Assembly: GCA_030789695.1 (NCBI GenBank)
Contig: CM061142.1
Span: 353,065,486-353,129,485, forward strand
From: Scilla litardierei
Taxonomy: Eukaryota; Streptophyta; Magnoliopsida; Asparagales; Asparagaceae
Length of the DNA stretch: 64,000 nt
Direction: 5' to 3'
The position numbers and the translations under genes are program-made. Of this stretch, positions 1 through 11,604 are shown piece after piece (the first letter of the stretch is position 1; each line of letters opens with the position of its first letter). A model generated the notes under the pieces. That model was not told the origin of the DNA and did no database searches. It saw only the letters and a program-made list of their open reading frames with translations.

Positions 1-3
1 TCG

Positions 4-28
4 GACCGAGCAGTATCACTGCTCGGTC
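4..28. repeat. Perfect inverted repeat upstream of ORF1
   Basis: GACCGAGCAGT (4-14) and its reverse complement ACTGCTCGGTC (18-28) are separated by three bases. It lies about 200 bp before the ORF1 start at 234. Its position resembles the palindrome array before ORF1 of Athila-2, so it may be the last unit of a similar array cut by the window edge. Confidence 0.7.
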
Positions 29-135
29 GAGCACCCCAAATTCATCTTGTCCTTGATTTTTAATACCTTATTCTGACGTTTTAATTGTTTCCATTGCAGT
101 TATTCCTTGCCTACGTCAGCTGCCATTCCAGGACT

Positions 136-146
136 AGCTTGGGGGA
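136..146 (+). other. Polypurine-like motif AGCTTGGGGGA before ORF1
   Basis: The same 11-base motif recurs at 9725, 9900, 10807 (variant) and 11345 in this element and at 20506, 20781 and 22057 (variant) in Athila-2. Only the copies next to the LTRs can be the main polypurine tract. This one is 88 bp before the ORF1 ATG. Confidence 0.6.
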
Positions 147-233
147 TATTTTGGCACTCGCATCGCCCGCACATTCGGTACACTCTTTCCATTACTTATT
201 TCTATACCGTAGCTTCGCATCACCAGCGATACA

Positions 234-1048
234 ATGGTACGCACACGAGGGACTGCCACCCCACCGATTCGGGTGAAGAGGCCCACTCCTGGCGCCTCCT
301 CCTCCAGGCCCCACCGTTGTGCCCGCCTCACCACCACCACCACCACTACCATTCCCTCCACCACAGCTCTCATCCCGACCACTTCCACACCCATGACGGC
401 CACCACTACCCCCGCCACCTCTGCCCATATTCCCTCCACTGCTACTACTGCCCCTCCATCATCACCCCCATGCCCAGCCCCTACCAGGGACGCTCTCTCT
501 ACACATCTACGGACCTATGGAATCACGTTCAGAGACAACGCACACAGCAAGCGCTTCGTGAGGCTCTCACAACATCATCTCGTCCACACGTTGTTCATAG
601 ACGTGACTACCCTTCGATCCCTCGGACTCCTTCAGGGGGTCCATCACCTCTATCGAGCGATTGGTTTCGACCGCTTCCTCGGTGTCCATGCCCCCACCTA
701 CTCCCACATTGCTCTGGAGGCTCTTAGCTCCCTCTCTCGCACTCCGGCGGGTTATGGTATCACTTTTTGCCTCATTGACCACATTGCACTATTACACATG
801 ACATGATCCGTGAGTACTTTCACTTCCCAGCCATCCCTGAGCCCAGAGCCACCTTCTCTCCCCATTATTATGTTGACACATTTGATGCTCTAGCTTTTTG
901 GCAGCATATCTCAGGCCTTGATCAGTACCACCCTAGCCGGGCGAAGGCATCGTGCATCGTGCACCCATGCCATCGTTACGCTCAGAGGCACTTAGCCACC
1001 ACTATCTTCTGCAGGCCTGAGGTCAGGACCATGTCCCTACCATATCTT
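234..1048 (+). pseudogene. ATHILA ORF1-like protein, 5' part, frameshifted
   Basis: The reading frame starts at ATG 234 with a basic, then Thr/Pro-rich N-terminus. It continues into a domain with the same order as Athila-2 ORF1 (18405): a leucine-rich stretch followed by a segment like LEALSSLS, equivalent to LEFLSTLV there. Near 795-805 the frame shifts from the 234 frame to one open through 803-1048. The RAKASCIVHP block in that frame corresponds to RAKASSIIHP of Athila-2. The coding sequence is cut at 1048 by the SIRE-A insertion and resumes at 8181. The ORF1 product of ATHILA elements has no established function. It is a pseudogene here because of the frameshift, later stops and the insertion. 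Confidence 0.7.
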
Positions 1049-2992
1049 TGTTGGAGGCAACGATCTAGGACTTCATGTTTGATGATAACAAATGTGTGTG
1101 AACGATTTGATGTGCGTGTGCTAAGTGTTTTCAGGTTGAACATCATTCAGAAAATCAGCGCAAAAGGGCAATTTGGTTATTTTTATGATGTTATAAAAAT
1201 ATCAATTATGATCATGGATCACGAGGAAGACAACGTGAAAGGCACATAATTTTGCGGATCAGAAAACGGGTCTAAAGCGGCTAAATTCTGCGATACGAAA
1301 GCGTGGGGCAATTTTGTAAATATACAAACTAGGGTTCTTAGAATCCCTATATATACCCCCATAGCCGGCCATGAGGAAGGGTAAACTGCCAAAAAATTTA
1401 TGCGGCCAAGAGAATAGAAAAGAGCTAGAGAAAGAAAGGAAAGGAGAGGGATACAAGTAGAACAAGCACATGTTAGTATAATATTTATGTAATCAATTAA
1501 AAGTTTAACTCTTCTTCCTTTTGATTTGCAGGCACATAAAATTGGTTACTTGTAGTCGGCCTGTGCTTCAACACCGAGAGAGAGAGAGAGAGAGAGCCCT
1601 GTTTTTTAGAAGCCGCATGAATCTCTGAGAGCCGTCCCCCTTGGAAAAATAAAGCTGCCGAAATTTGAGGGTGCCCAATCAATTAAATCTTCTTCATTAA
1701 ATAGATCCAAAAGAGCCCTTCATCATTTTTTCACCAGATCACAATCTTCAAGTTCATCTCTCCTCATCACAAATGCACAGAACCAACCGTAAGAGGGGAT
1801 TTTATTTGAAACCATAAGAATACAAGGGAGACCTCCACTGGCATTGATTAAATGTTTTTTAAAAAGATGATCAGGTTTGTTTCGTTGTGTTTTTTCCCTT
1901 GAGAAATTCAAAGCACGGATTAGACTTTCAATTCCAAGAGCCTGTCATCTCTTCATCTCGAGTGCGAAAATCCCAAGCCACACAATTTTTGATTTGGCCG
2001 TCTGTTCCTTTTGTTGGTGCTTTCAAAAACAAAAGATTACTAATCTTGGTTGGGTTGTGTGCAGACCTTATTTTAGTGCAAGCTTGTTGGCAGAATCCTG
2101 TGTACAATTGTGCAAGATCTCCTCTTTAGTGCAGAACGTGTGTGCCGAATTTTTGTGGGCAAATTTTTGGAAAGTAAGATGGCACATCCTTCAAATAAAT
2201 TACAGAGATCACTTGATTGAGAATCACAACAAAAGGGAAGTCTGTCAATTTTTTAATGTGCGCATCTTGTTTACTTTCCCCTTAGAAATTCTTAACAGCA
2301 GAATTATTTTTCGCTTGCAGGTAAGTGCTTTTGGCAAGGACAGATTGGGTGCGTAACTTAATCAAGAGAAGAGAAATACTTTAATCTAGTGGGGAGAAAG
2401 AGTTCAACAAAAGTGCGGCATACAAATTGGACCATCATCTAGCGAGGAGTTCAAGTGGCGCAATTTAAGTTGTCGTTGCCGAGGAGACGAGAGACGTGAC
2501 ATCTACATCTACGTCAGACAAGATCTGACCCGTGCTGATTGACGAGGACATCGCCGCTACAGAAACTGAGATTCCCAAACTATATTTATCATTATTTTGT
2601 GTAGTTGTTGTGTTAGATCCTCGTAGGAGAAATTTTACCGTTACTTGTTACTTTTTGGGGACCTGACGACTTTGGGAGTCGTCACGGAGGGAGAGCATCT
2701 GACTAGATTGAGAGTGTAGAGCATGTGGTGTGCGTACGAGCTAGGTGAGAGTAGATTTGGGATCTTGACTCACTGTGTAGCTATACTTGATTACATATCT
2801 ATCTAGTAGTTGCTTTCGGGGCTGGAGTAGGTCGTGGGGACGACCGAACCAGGGTATATCTATGCGTATTTTGTGATTGCTATTTTATTGCCCTGTCTGT
2901 GCTTATAACTGTGTGGGATTTCTCGTGGGTTGCACGAGAATTTTTATTAGCATATTCACCCCCCCCCCCTAGGCTACGTTCCAGATCCAACA
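1049..2992 (+). repeat. 5' LTR of SIRE-A
   Basis: TG...CA ended, 1944 bp, matching 6242-8180 almost base for base. It contains a TATA-like box at 1348 and a GA microsatellite near 1578-1597. A 159-codon open frame at 1877-2356 exists in both LTR copies but has no recognisable domain, and I do not treat it as a gene. Confidence 0.93.
1348..1355 (+). promoter_or_regulatory. Probable TATA box of SIRE-A 5' LTR
   Basis: TATATATA in an otherwise mixed-composition stretch of the LTR, repeated at 6540-6547 in the 3' LTR. The transcription start would lie about 30 bp downstream. Confidence 0.5.
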
Positions 2993-2994
2993 AG

Positions 2995-3008
2995 TGGTAT
3001 CAGAGCCA
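2995..3008 (+). other. Primer-binding site, tRNA-Met type (SIRE-A)
   Basis: TGGTATCAGAGCCA two bases after the 5' LTR end. It is complementary to the 3' end of initiator tRNA-Met, the usual primer for plant copia elements. Confidence 0.93.
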
Positions 3009-3036
3009 GTTTAGAGGATCTAGTCTAGATTTTTAG

Positions 3037-4895
3037 ATGACCATGAATATATCTGATTGTGCTTTTGCTGAAGGTCAGTCTATAGCCCGTCCCCCTAAGT
3101 TTAACGGTGTAGACTTTGCTTATTGGAAGGCTAGGATGAAAATCTATCTAGTGTCTGTAGATTATGATGTGTGGGATATTGTTGAAAATGTTTATAGTCT
3201 ACCCACTATTAAAATTGAAGACACTGTTATAATTAAGCCTAAAGACAAGTGGGATTTAGCTGATAAGAAACTTTATACTCTTAATGGTAAAGCTATGAAT
3301 GCGCTTATATGCTCTCTTGATAAATCTGAATTTAATCGTAACTCACATTGTCTAACTGCGCAGGAAATCTGGCATACTCTGGAGGTGACACATGAGGGAA
3401 CATCGCAAGTGAAGGAATCCAGACTTGCGTTGCTTTGCACAGAATACGAGAGCTTCCGCATGCTACCAACAGAATCAGTTAAATACATGTTTGCGAGGTT
3501 CACAGACATCGTCTACAAATCCAGTTCCCTCGGTAAGCCATACTCTAGCCATGAACAGGTACGAAAGATCTTAAGGGCGCTACCAAGCTCGTTCAGGCCT
3601 AAAGTCATCGTATTCAAGAAGCTAAGGACTTGTCAACAATGAAAGTGGAGGACTTGATAGGCAACCTAATGTCACACGAGCTTGAGTTGCAGAGTATAGA
3701 AGCCAGAGAGAAACCTGAAGAGAAGACCAAAGCTTCCACACCATTAGCTCTTCAAGCTAACGACGACGATCTTGATGAATAGCAAGCCCTAATGGTCAGA
3801 AACTTCAGGAGATACATTTAGACTGATCAAGGAAGAGCTGAAATGGGAAAAAGGTTCATTCGTTCTAATAATTCTAATTTTGGTAGAAATTCCTATGATC
3901 AGAAAGCTATTAATAGAAGTGAATGTTTTAAATGCAGGAAGAAAGGGCACCACATAAAAGATTGCCCATAACAACACACAGCTCAAGTTGCAAAAGGAAA
4001 AACGAAAGTGCTGACGTGGGATATGGATAGCGAAGCTGAGGAGGAGGATGAGGAACATGAAGCCCACTCCTACATGGCATTGATGTCCAAACACAATGAG
4101 GTAGAATCTCCCACTAAAGCTGAATTCTTAGAAATCTGTAAAGGAATGCAACATAGAATTGATGAGCTAGAAGCTGATGTGGAATGTTATAAGAATGATA
4201 ATTTTGATATGCAACAAACTGAGTATGACATGTCTATAGAAATGAAAAATCTTAAACAAGAGCTTGTTGCATGCAAATCTACCATCACCATTTTAGAAAA
4301 AGAGAAAGCTAGCTTGCCTGAAAAAATTGATTGTCTCTCATGTCCCTCTTTATTAGATGATATTAGCATGTATAAGCTAGATAAGATAAAGCTTGAAACT
4401 GAAAATGAATTGCTTTCTGAAAAGATTAACATGCTAAATCTTGAACTTAAAGGAAAAATGAGGGATTTTGAAAAGAAAGAAGAGGAAAACAAGCAAGCTT
4501 TCATTAGTAAATGCACTTTGCTTGTGAATGAAAACGATATCTTGAAATCCAAAGTCGACACCCTAGAATTGTCATTAAAGAGATTTTCCATTGGAAAACA
4601 AAATTTGGACATTATTCTTGGAAATCAATTGTATGGCAATAATAGGTGTGGCCTTGGATTTAGCGCTAAAAATGTTGAAAAGACTAATTATAAAAAATTT
4701 CACCATGTGCCATCCATTGCTAAAAATGTGTATGCAAAGCGTTTTACGTGTGATAGTGTTGGTCACACATCGTACTATTGCAAATATAGGAACTCCAATA
4801 TTAAATTCAAACAAGTATGGGTTCCTAAATCTTTGTTGACTAACACTAGTGGATCTTGTTGGATTTCAAGGTCACACACGACACCTCTTTTGTAG
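3037..4895 (+). pseudogene. SIRE-like Gag, frameshifted and with stops
   Basis: This would be the capsid-type structural protein of the element. The first segment (3037-3642) is a copia gag (UBN2-type) domain with the typical [10 protein letters not shown] and [15 protein letters not shown] blocks. A frameshift near 3604-3610 moves the frame. It continues with in-frame stops near 3780, 3820 and 3970 through a CCHC zinc knuckle CFKCRKKGHHIKDC (about 3929-3970). From 4008 an open 295-codon stretch is acidic, then rich in Glu/Lys/Leu heptads (predicted coiled coil, about 4110-4600). It ends in a second knuckle-like FTCDSVGHTSYYC, whose preceding residue is Arg where SIRE-D has Cys, and a WVPK block. 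Coding ends at 4895 where a protease would be expected. The coiled-coil and second-knuckle extension is shared with SIRE-D but absent from SIRE-E. Confidence 0.85.
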
Positions 4896-6227
4896 GTGTA
4901 TGGAAATTTGACGAGGAGCGATAAATTGAATGTCTCATTTTTTTTGGCTCCCTAGTCAAACGGCGACGCGAAGGTATATCTCATTCTTTGAACTTAATGC
5001 ATACCTTCATATCATTTTTTTGTTAACATTTTTTGTGTGTTGGGATTTTCCTTGGTTTTCTTTTTGTTTGCTTGATTGTTTTTAGTGTGTTTTAGTTCAT
5101 TATAAAACAAAAAAAAATTTGAAAAACAAAAACTAAAAAAAATTTGGTGCTTAAATGTGTATCTTTCTCTTTGATTCATTAAAAGAAGTATTCATGAAAG
5201 TCTTTCATATCTATGTAGAAATTGGTGTATTATTTCTTTTGCCACATGCGCATGTTCATCTTTCTAAATATTCATGGCATATTCAATGAATGAAAATAAC
5301 TTGATTTCTACACTGCCTACTTCACTTCCACATGTATTATTATTGTTGCACATTTGGAGATATCGTTTATGAAGTATGGAATGTGAATGTAGGAGGAAAA
5401 ATTAACTAAAAATCCAAGGGATATGATATACCTTGCCATGGATAAAAATTGAGCAAAAGAAATGGTTGTTATAAGTATTTTTTTAAAAAAAAATTTGAAA
5501 ACAAAAGTTAATTGCTCCGTATGAAAAATGGATACAATCCTTGGCAACTGTATTACCCACGAGTATCCAACATAAGCTTTATGGGTAAACTTTAGCGTTA
5601 GTGTATTTACTCGTCAAGCAATGCCATCCTCACATCTAAGAGTCCTTATAGGCTATTTTTTGGGTGTGGTACCTTGAACTCATTTTTAATGAGGTGGGAA
5701 AAATCAATCCTATGTGATAGAACGTTATTTGGAAAATTTGGATTGGTTCCGGTTGTCTTTGTTTAATGATTCTCCCTATGTGCTTCAATTTTAATCGTCA
5801 CACTTTACACGGTGGTGTTGAAGTCTTAGTTATTTAATTTCATTGGAATTTGACATGATAATTCTATGATTGTATGCATGCAATTGTTGGTAATGGTTAA
5901 TAATACTCTCTTTTTGCATGGTATATAATTTTGACTTCGTGTTATAACTTTTGATGATAACAAAGGGGGAGAAAAATGGGAAAGATTTTATATTAATGCT
6001 CGTGAAAATATGATTGTTTTATTAAGGTTGTTTGATTAAGGGGGAGCATTAATGAATATTGGGGAAGCACTAAAAATAGGGGGAGCATGCTTATTGATAA
6101 ACTTCAACATCATTGCATCATTGTCACAATTGTTTGCATACATCCTCCATCACACCTCTCACACACATATAACGATGGTATTATTTGAGTCGTAATTGCT
6201 CAAATCTTGTATTTGGTTTGTCATCAT
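4896..6227 (+). other. Non-coding 3' region of SIRE-A
   Basis: AT-rich sequence between gag and the polypurine tract. It has no pol coding. It is clearly homologous to 55590-56686 of SIRE-D, so this non-coding segment is a conserved part of both gag-only elements. It contains several GGGGGAG purine runs (about 5965, 6040, 6079), similar to the true polypurine tract. Confidence 0.75.
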
Positions 6228-6241
6228 CAAAAGGGGGAGAT
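6228..6241 (+). other. Polypurine tract of SIRE-A
   Basis: AAAAGGGGGAGAT immediately before the 3' LTR; the same tract precedes the SIRE-D 3' LTR at 56687. It would prime plus-strand DNA synthesis. Confidence 0.9.
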
Positions 6242-8180
6242 TGTTGGAGGCAACGATCTAGGACTTCATGTTTGATGATAACAAACGTGTGTGAACGATT
6301 TGATGTGCGTGTGCTAAGTGTTTTCAGGTTGAACATCATTCAGAAAATCAGCGCAAAAGGGCAATTTGGTTATTTTTTGATGTTATAAAAATATCAATTA
6401 TGATCATGGATCACGAGGAAGACAACGTGAAAGGCACATAATTTTGCGGATCAGAAAACGGGTCTAAAAAGGCTAAATTCTGCGATACGAAAGCGTGGGG
6501 CAATTTTGTAAATATACAAACTAGGGTTCTTAGAATCCCTATATATACCCCCATAGCCGGCCATGAGGAAGGGTAAACTGCCAAAAATTTTATGCGGCCA
6601 AGAGAATAGAAAAGAGCTAGAGAAAGAAAGGAAAGGAGAGGGATACAAGTAGAACAAGCACATGTTAGTATAATATTTATGTAATCAATTAAAAGTTTAA
6701 CTCTTCTTCCTTTTGATTTGCAGGCACATAAAATTGGTTACTTGTAGTCGGCCTGTGCTTCAACACCAAGATAGAGAGAGAGAGAGCCCTGTTTTTTAGA
6801 AGCCGCATGAATCTCTGAGAGCCGTCCCCCTTGGAAAAATAAAGCTGCCGAAATTTGAGGGTGCCCAATCAAATAAATCTTCTTCATTAAATAGATCCCA
6901 AAGAGCCCTTCATCATTTTTTTCCCCAGATCACAATCTTCAAGTTCATCTCTCCTCATCACAAATGCACAGAACCAACCGCAAGAGGGGATTTTATTTGA
7001 AACCATAAGAATACAAGGGAGACCTCCACTGGCATTGATTAAATGTTTTTTAAAAAGATGATCAGGTTTGTTTCGTTGTGTTTTTTCCCTTGAGAAATTC
7101 AAAGCACGGATTAGACTTTCAATTCCAAGAGCCTGTCATCTCTTCATCTCGAGTGCGAAAATCCCAAGCCACACAATTTTTGATTTGGCCGTATGTTCCT
7201 TTTGTTGGTGCTTTCAAAAACAAAAGATTACTAATCATGGTTGGGTTGTGTGCAGACCTTATTTTAGTGCAAGCTTGTTGGCAGAATCCTGTGTACAATT
7301 GTGCAAGATCTCCTCTTTAGTGCAGAACGTGTGTGCCGAATTTTTGTGGGCAAATTTTTGGAAAGTAAGATGGCGCATCCTTCAAATAAATTACAGAGAT
7401 CACTTGATTGAGAATCACAACAAAAGGGAAGTCTGTCAATTTTTTAATGTGCGCATCTTGTTTACTTTCCCCTTAGAAATTCTTAACAGCAGAATTATTT
7501 TTCGCTTGCAGGTAAGTGCTTTTGACAAGGACAGATTGGGTGCGTAACTTAATCAAGAGAAGAGAAATACTTTAATCTAGTGGGGAGAAAGAGTTCAACA
7601 AAAGTGCTGCATACAAATTGGACCATCATCTAGCGAGGAGTTCAAGTGGCGCAATTTAAGTTGTCGATGCCGAGGAGACGAGAGACGTGACATCTACATC
7701 TACGTCAGACAAGATCTGACCCGTGCTGATTGACGAGGACATCGCCGCTACAGAAACTGAGATTCCTAAACTCTATTTATCATTATTTTGTGTAGTTATT
7801 TTGTTAGATCCTCGTAGGAGAAATTTTACCATTACTTGTTACTTTTTGGGGACCTGACGACTTTGGGAGTCGTCACGGAGGGAGAGCATCTGACTAGATT
7901 GAGAGTGTAGAGCACGTGGTGTGCGTACGAGCTAGGTGAGAGTAGATTTGGGATCTTGACTCACTGTGTAGCTGTACTTGATTACATATCTATCTAGTAG
8001 TTGCTTTCAGGGCTGGAGTAGGTCGTGGGGACGACCGAACCAGGGTATATCTGTGCGTATTCTGTGATTGCTATTTTATTGCCCTGTCTGTGCTTATAAC
8101 TGTGTGGGATTTCTCGTGGGTTGCACGAGAATTTTTATTAGCCTATTCACCCCCCTCTAGGCTACGATCCAGATCCAACA
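6242..8180 (+). repeat. 3' LTR of SIRE-A
   Basis: 1939-bp copy of 1049-2992 with few substitutions and small indels, including a shorter C run near 8150 and a shorter GA run. It ends CCAACA before the right flank AGCTT. Confidence 0.93.
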
Positions 8181-9649
8181 AGCTTAACCACCTTATGGGT
8201 ATGACCCGGCCTCTATGATTTCACTCTGATGGCTCCCTACGCCCCTTCATGCTTTCCGACGCAGCCCACTCGTTGTGTTACTGCCTTCTCCAGACTGCCA
8301 CCACCCACTTCTTCAAAGACATCTGATGTGGCAGGTTCTTTACCATTTTTGCATGTATGCTCGATATCCACCTTCCAGATGACTGACACACCCCCGTTGG
8401 CCCCACACGCTTGACCCTCGGTGTGCTGGAGCATATGCATATCATCTGACCTTACGGGGATCATCACTGGTTATATCTTGTCAGCACCCACCACACGCCT
8501 CACATGGTGCTCCCCACCCCTAACCTCACACACATCCCAGCTGTCCAGCTTGACTGGATGATCCTTAGGGTCGACCCACTTCCTGCCCGCCATGTACTTG
8601 AGCCCCTGGGAGCACCCGTCGAGGCCGTGGCCAATGAATCGGTCCCACGCTCTGCTCAGTACGAGTTGCATGACATTGCAGCCCTTGTAGCTGGCCTTCT
8701 AGTCCCACCCTCACACCCACCATCCTCGGGAGCCATTTCGACTACCACCACTATATCCATCGCTTCCACCACAGTCGAGTCTTCGGGGACTGTCTCCACC
8801 TCTGTCCCCGAGACTCAGACCTCTGGCTCCACCATTTCTGTGCCGGAGGGCACCGATATCTCGTCTGCTCCTGACATCACAGATCTTGACTTTCCTGAGC
8901 ACGACCCTGCCCCACTCTTCTACCTCTCAGTGACCTATAGCTTCACTTCCTATCTCTTTAGGTCACCACATTCCCCTCTCCAGCACCACTTCTTCATCAT
9001 CTGCGGCCATCTTCATGGAGAGCTTCTCGACGTCTGTCCACACTTCTGTGTCGACGACCTCTCTCTCTTCAGCTGCTTCTGAGATCCTTCGATCTCACCC
9101 TCTACGACTTTTCACCCTAGGAACCGTGCATCTGCTGCACATGACCGCCTTATGAGAGTGGTGACTCACCGACACATTCCCTGCCCTCCACTCGACTCTC
9201 GTTCCACCGATAGTCGTCTTGCAGCGTTAAAGGAGTCGACTTCTCGCCTTTGGTGTGATTTCGACCTCTTCGTACACTCCACGATGATTCACCACGATAG
9301 AGTCGAATCGGACCTGGCGTCCATCATTGACCTTCTGAGGACACGTGGCCCACCGCCAGTGATCCTTGCTCCTGCCCCTCCACCCAGGCCAACCACTGTG
9401 ACCTCCATCGCACCACTCAGTGCTCCACATTCCCAGGCTTCTGCAGAGCCTGCTCCTGCCACTTCTGAGTCGGTCTTCACCATCGATCCTATGTCCGCAC
9501 TCATGCTATATTCAGCTGAGCCTTCCCTTGCCACCACTTCTCTTCCCACCGACCCACCATCTGGGTTCCAGCCAGACACTCCCACCACACTTCCTGCTCC
9601 ACAGAAGAGGGACACATCACCTCCCCTAGAGGGTGGTGCCTCTGCTTGA
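8181..9649 (+). pseudogene. ATHILA ORF1-like protein, 3' part, degenerate
   Basis: This continues the ORF1 of 234-1048 beyond the SIRE-A insertion. Around 8412-8476 a broken frame reads LGVLEHMHII then a stop, equivalent to IDVLRHIHMI of Athila-2 ORF1. Open stretches 8504-9082 and 9152-9649 are low-complexity Ser/Thr/Pro-rich. The second contains DLASIIDLLRTRGPPP, which lines up with the Athila-2 coiled-coil to proline-rich transition (VAAILRLLTHIHGPPP). Several stops and frame changes show it is dead. The match is positional and motif-based, so exact exon-like limits are not meaningful. Confidence 0.6.
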
Positions 9650-9874
9650 TGTCGTCCTTACCAGTTTTTGCCTCCCTCACTTATTATTGTGCACATCTGT
9701 CTGTTCGGGGCCCTGCACTTACATAGCTTGGGGGAGGACACCCACTCATGCATCATTTTTCATATATCATCGCATCACGTCATATTTTTATTTTCTTTTT
9801 GCACAGTTTTTACTTTGCATTACCCCACCCACCCCACCCCATTTAGCATCATCCCATGCCTACCAGTGTTTTCT

Positions 9875-9910
9875 TAGCAGTGAGGACACTGCTAGGTTTA
9901 GCTTGGGGGA
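9875..9910 (+). other. Stem-loop plus polypurine-like module
   Basis: Perfect 8-bp stem TAGCAGTG / CACTGCTA with loop AGGA (9883-9886), a 5-nt spacer, then AGCTTGGGGGA (9900-9910). The same arrangement occurs at 20757-20791, 22031-22067 and, degraded, at 11319-11355. Confidence 0.65.
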
Positions 9911-10626
9911 TGAGCGCTACCGCTTTATTTTTCATTTCTCTTTTACATTTTCTTCCCTATTTCAGTTTTTATTTCGCTTTTTCACCACTTTTCCACTTTC
10001 TTATCTTTTTCTCTTTCTGCATCATATTTTCTGCTTTTTACCATGCATGCATCTCTTTTTCTTCATTTTCTTATTTTCTCCGCCTTTTTCTCTTTTTATG
10101 CTAGGGATGTTCTGCATGGTGATACCTGTCGTAGCCTTAGTAGTTATTTGTGATGCTTGCTATCTATTGACTGACATGCTATTAGGATAATTTCAGTTTT
10201 ACTATCTATATGCGTGCATTTCTTTTGCTGATCTATCTGATTTAATGCTTGAAATAAATTGAAAATCAAATGCATGCATTAGTATCTAGTATGCACTATG
10301 TTGGGTAATGCACCTAGGTTCACGCATCACTAGAACACTTGGAGCATCTGTTTTTTTCTCATTCACATCTGTTTTCATGCATGCTTTCATTGTGCCTATT
10401 ACTGCATGCATTTTCAGTATTCATCTAGAGGAATGAAAATATCCATGCTATTTATGAGTTTAGTTCGGGTATTATTTTATCAAACCGTTGTGCACCTCTT
10501 AGGAGTGAACCGAGAGATTTACTATTTTCCTTCTCCACATACCTATATATTTCTCTACATATCAGTTGGTTACACCCCCGAGCTATCTTTACAACATCTC
10601 ACTTCCCAAACCCAAAAAGAAAAAGT

Positions 10627-10742
10627 ATAGCTTCTAAATGAAAAAAAGAAAAGAAAAAAGTGTATATATTCATATGTGAAAAAGAAAAGAAAAAGAAAGA
10701 AAATGAATAAATATTGTTTTGTATCTTTTCATTAGAAGCTAT
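10627..10742. repeat. Inverted repeat enclosing a purine-rich tract
   Basis: ATAGCTTCTAAATG (10627-10640) pairs with CATTAGAAGCTAT (10730-10742) with one bulged base. About 90 bp of almost pure A/G/T sequence lies between the arms. A long hairpin is possible in the RNA. Confidence 0.55.
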
Positions 10743-11318
10743 TATATATACTGGGAAGAAGAAGAAAAATTTCATATCCTATTCCTAGATGCGACGCCTC
10801 AAGCTAAGCTTGGGGGGGTAAACCAACTGATCACATGAATGAGTGTGACATTAGAGTGGAGACGGTGCATAACGGAGAGATTTAATAATACTTAAACTTT
10901 ACGAAATACTTTAGTCTTTGGGGATTTTTCATGAATCGAAACGAATAACTGAATAGCATGACTTTTTCTATTCTCTATTGCATGTTGTGTGATTTCTATA
11001 TGCTCCATGTGTATCTGTGATTGAAAAGTGCATTGCCAACTTTTTTATACTAGACTCTATGGATTGCATGAGATTGATATGATTTGATGGCGTTATTTCA
11101 CTAGAACTCTATCTTTTACATGTATTGCATGCTAGTCATATGATCTGTAAAACTAGAAATTGCCAGTAGCATGTATGTTTACTATTCAGAGCATTAAGAT
11201 ACCTAAGCCTGAGATCTGACCGATCATCCTTAGCATCCTCCATCCACTTCCATTCTCCCCTCTTCCTATTTTTATTTCTTATTTTCTTTTGTTTTCCTCC
11301 CGGTGCACCTAGTATTCG

Positions 11319-11355
11319 TCTTCCTCGAGGACGATTAAGATGTAAGCTTGGGGGA
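11319..11355 (+). other. Degraded stem-loop and terminal polypurine tract of Athila-1
   Basis: TCTTCCTCG, loop AGGA, CGATTAAGA (two mismatched pairs), 4-nt spacer, then AGCTTGGGGGA at 11345-11355. This copy is directly before the LTR start and should be the functional polypurine tract. Confidence 0.65.
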
Positions 11356-11358
11356 TTT

Positions 11359-11604
11359 TGATGTGTCCATATTTTTCACTATTTTCATATCTTCATTTCA
11401 TTTCATTCCCTGCCATTTTCGCATCCAAATCCCATATTTTCCTACCGTATCGCATTTCTGACATTATATTCGAGTTTCGTAGTGTTTTATGAGTTTTCAG
11501 GGATTTTGGTGAGATTTGGGACCCGACTTGGGTATTGACACATCCGACACGCCTGTGAGCTCATTGGTGAAGCCCTACAGGAGAGTGGACCTTGTCATTG
11601 GTTT
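11359..11604 (+). repeat. Start of the 3' LTR of Athila-1, cut by the chromovirus
   Basis: TGATGTGTCC follows the polypurine tract just as TGACGTGCGT does in Athila-2. After 246 bp the chromovirus LTR begins. The last five bases GGTTT (11600-11604) are repeated at 31817-31821. Confidence 0.65.

Larger units (their letters stand above)
1049..8180 (+). mobile_element. SIRE-A: gag-only, non-autonomous SIRE-like Ty1/copia element
   Basis: It has two nearly identical LTRs of 1944 and 1939 bp starting TGTTGGAGG and ending CCAACA, a tRNA-Met primer site, a gag-like coding region and a polypurine tract. The 3.2-kb interior has no protease, integrase, RT or RNase H. Flanks ATCTT (1044-1048) and AGCTT (8181-8185) look like a target duplication with one mismatch. 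The insertion splits ATHILA ORF1 of Athila-1. High LTR similarity suggests a fairly recent insertion. Enzymes would have to come from an autonomous relative; SIRE-E in this window has a similar gag N-terminal half. Confidence 0.9.
9650..11358 (+). other. 3' non-coding region of Athila-1 with repeated polypurine modules
   Basis: T-rich then A-rich sequence without a credible gene. Open frames such as 9633-10190 are hydrophobic translations of T-rich DNA. It carries AGCTTGGGGGA-type motifs at 9725, 9900, 10807 and 11345 and a purine-rich tract near 10640-10730. Athila-2 has the same layout at 20424-22070. Confidence 0.7.
1..11604 (+). mobile_element. Athila-1: decayed Athila-type Ty3/gypsy element, 3' part
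   Basis: The stretch holds the region upstream of ORF1, a frameshifted ORF1, a long 3' region with several AGCTTGGGGGA motifs, and the start of a 3' LTR at 11359. The order matches the intact ORF1-to-3' LTR part of Athila-2 in the same window. Gag and pol would lie left of the window. A copia element (1049-8180) interrupts ORF1, and a chromovirus (from 11605) interrupts the LTR. The remainder of the LTR may continue after 31821, but I could not recognise it there. Assignment to Athila follows from the ORF1 resemblance and the 3' architecture and is fairly secure. The 5' limit is unknown. Confidence 0.75.

Noticed and set aside
1877..2356. 159-codon open frame in the SIRE-A LTR, present in both LTR copies
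   Set aside because: The two copies are the same LTR duplicated at insertion, so conservation is expected. The translation has no recognisable domain, and SIRE-D LTRs do not keep it.
9633..10190. 185-codon open frame rich in Phe and Leu
   Set aside because: It is a translation of T-rich DNA in the Athila 3' region. The hydrophobicity is compositional, not evidence for a membrane protein or envelope.
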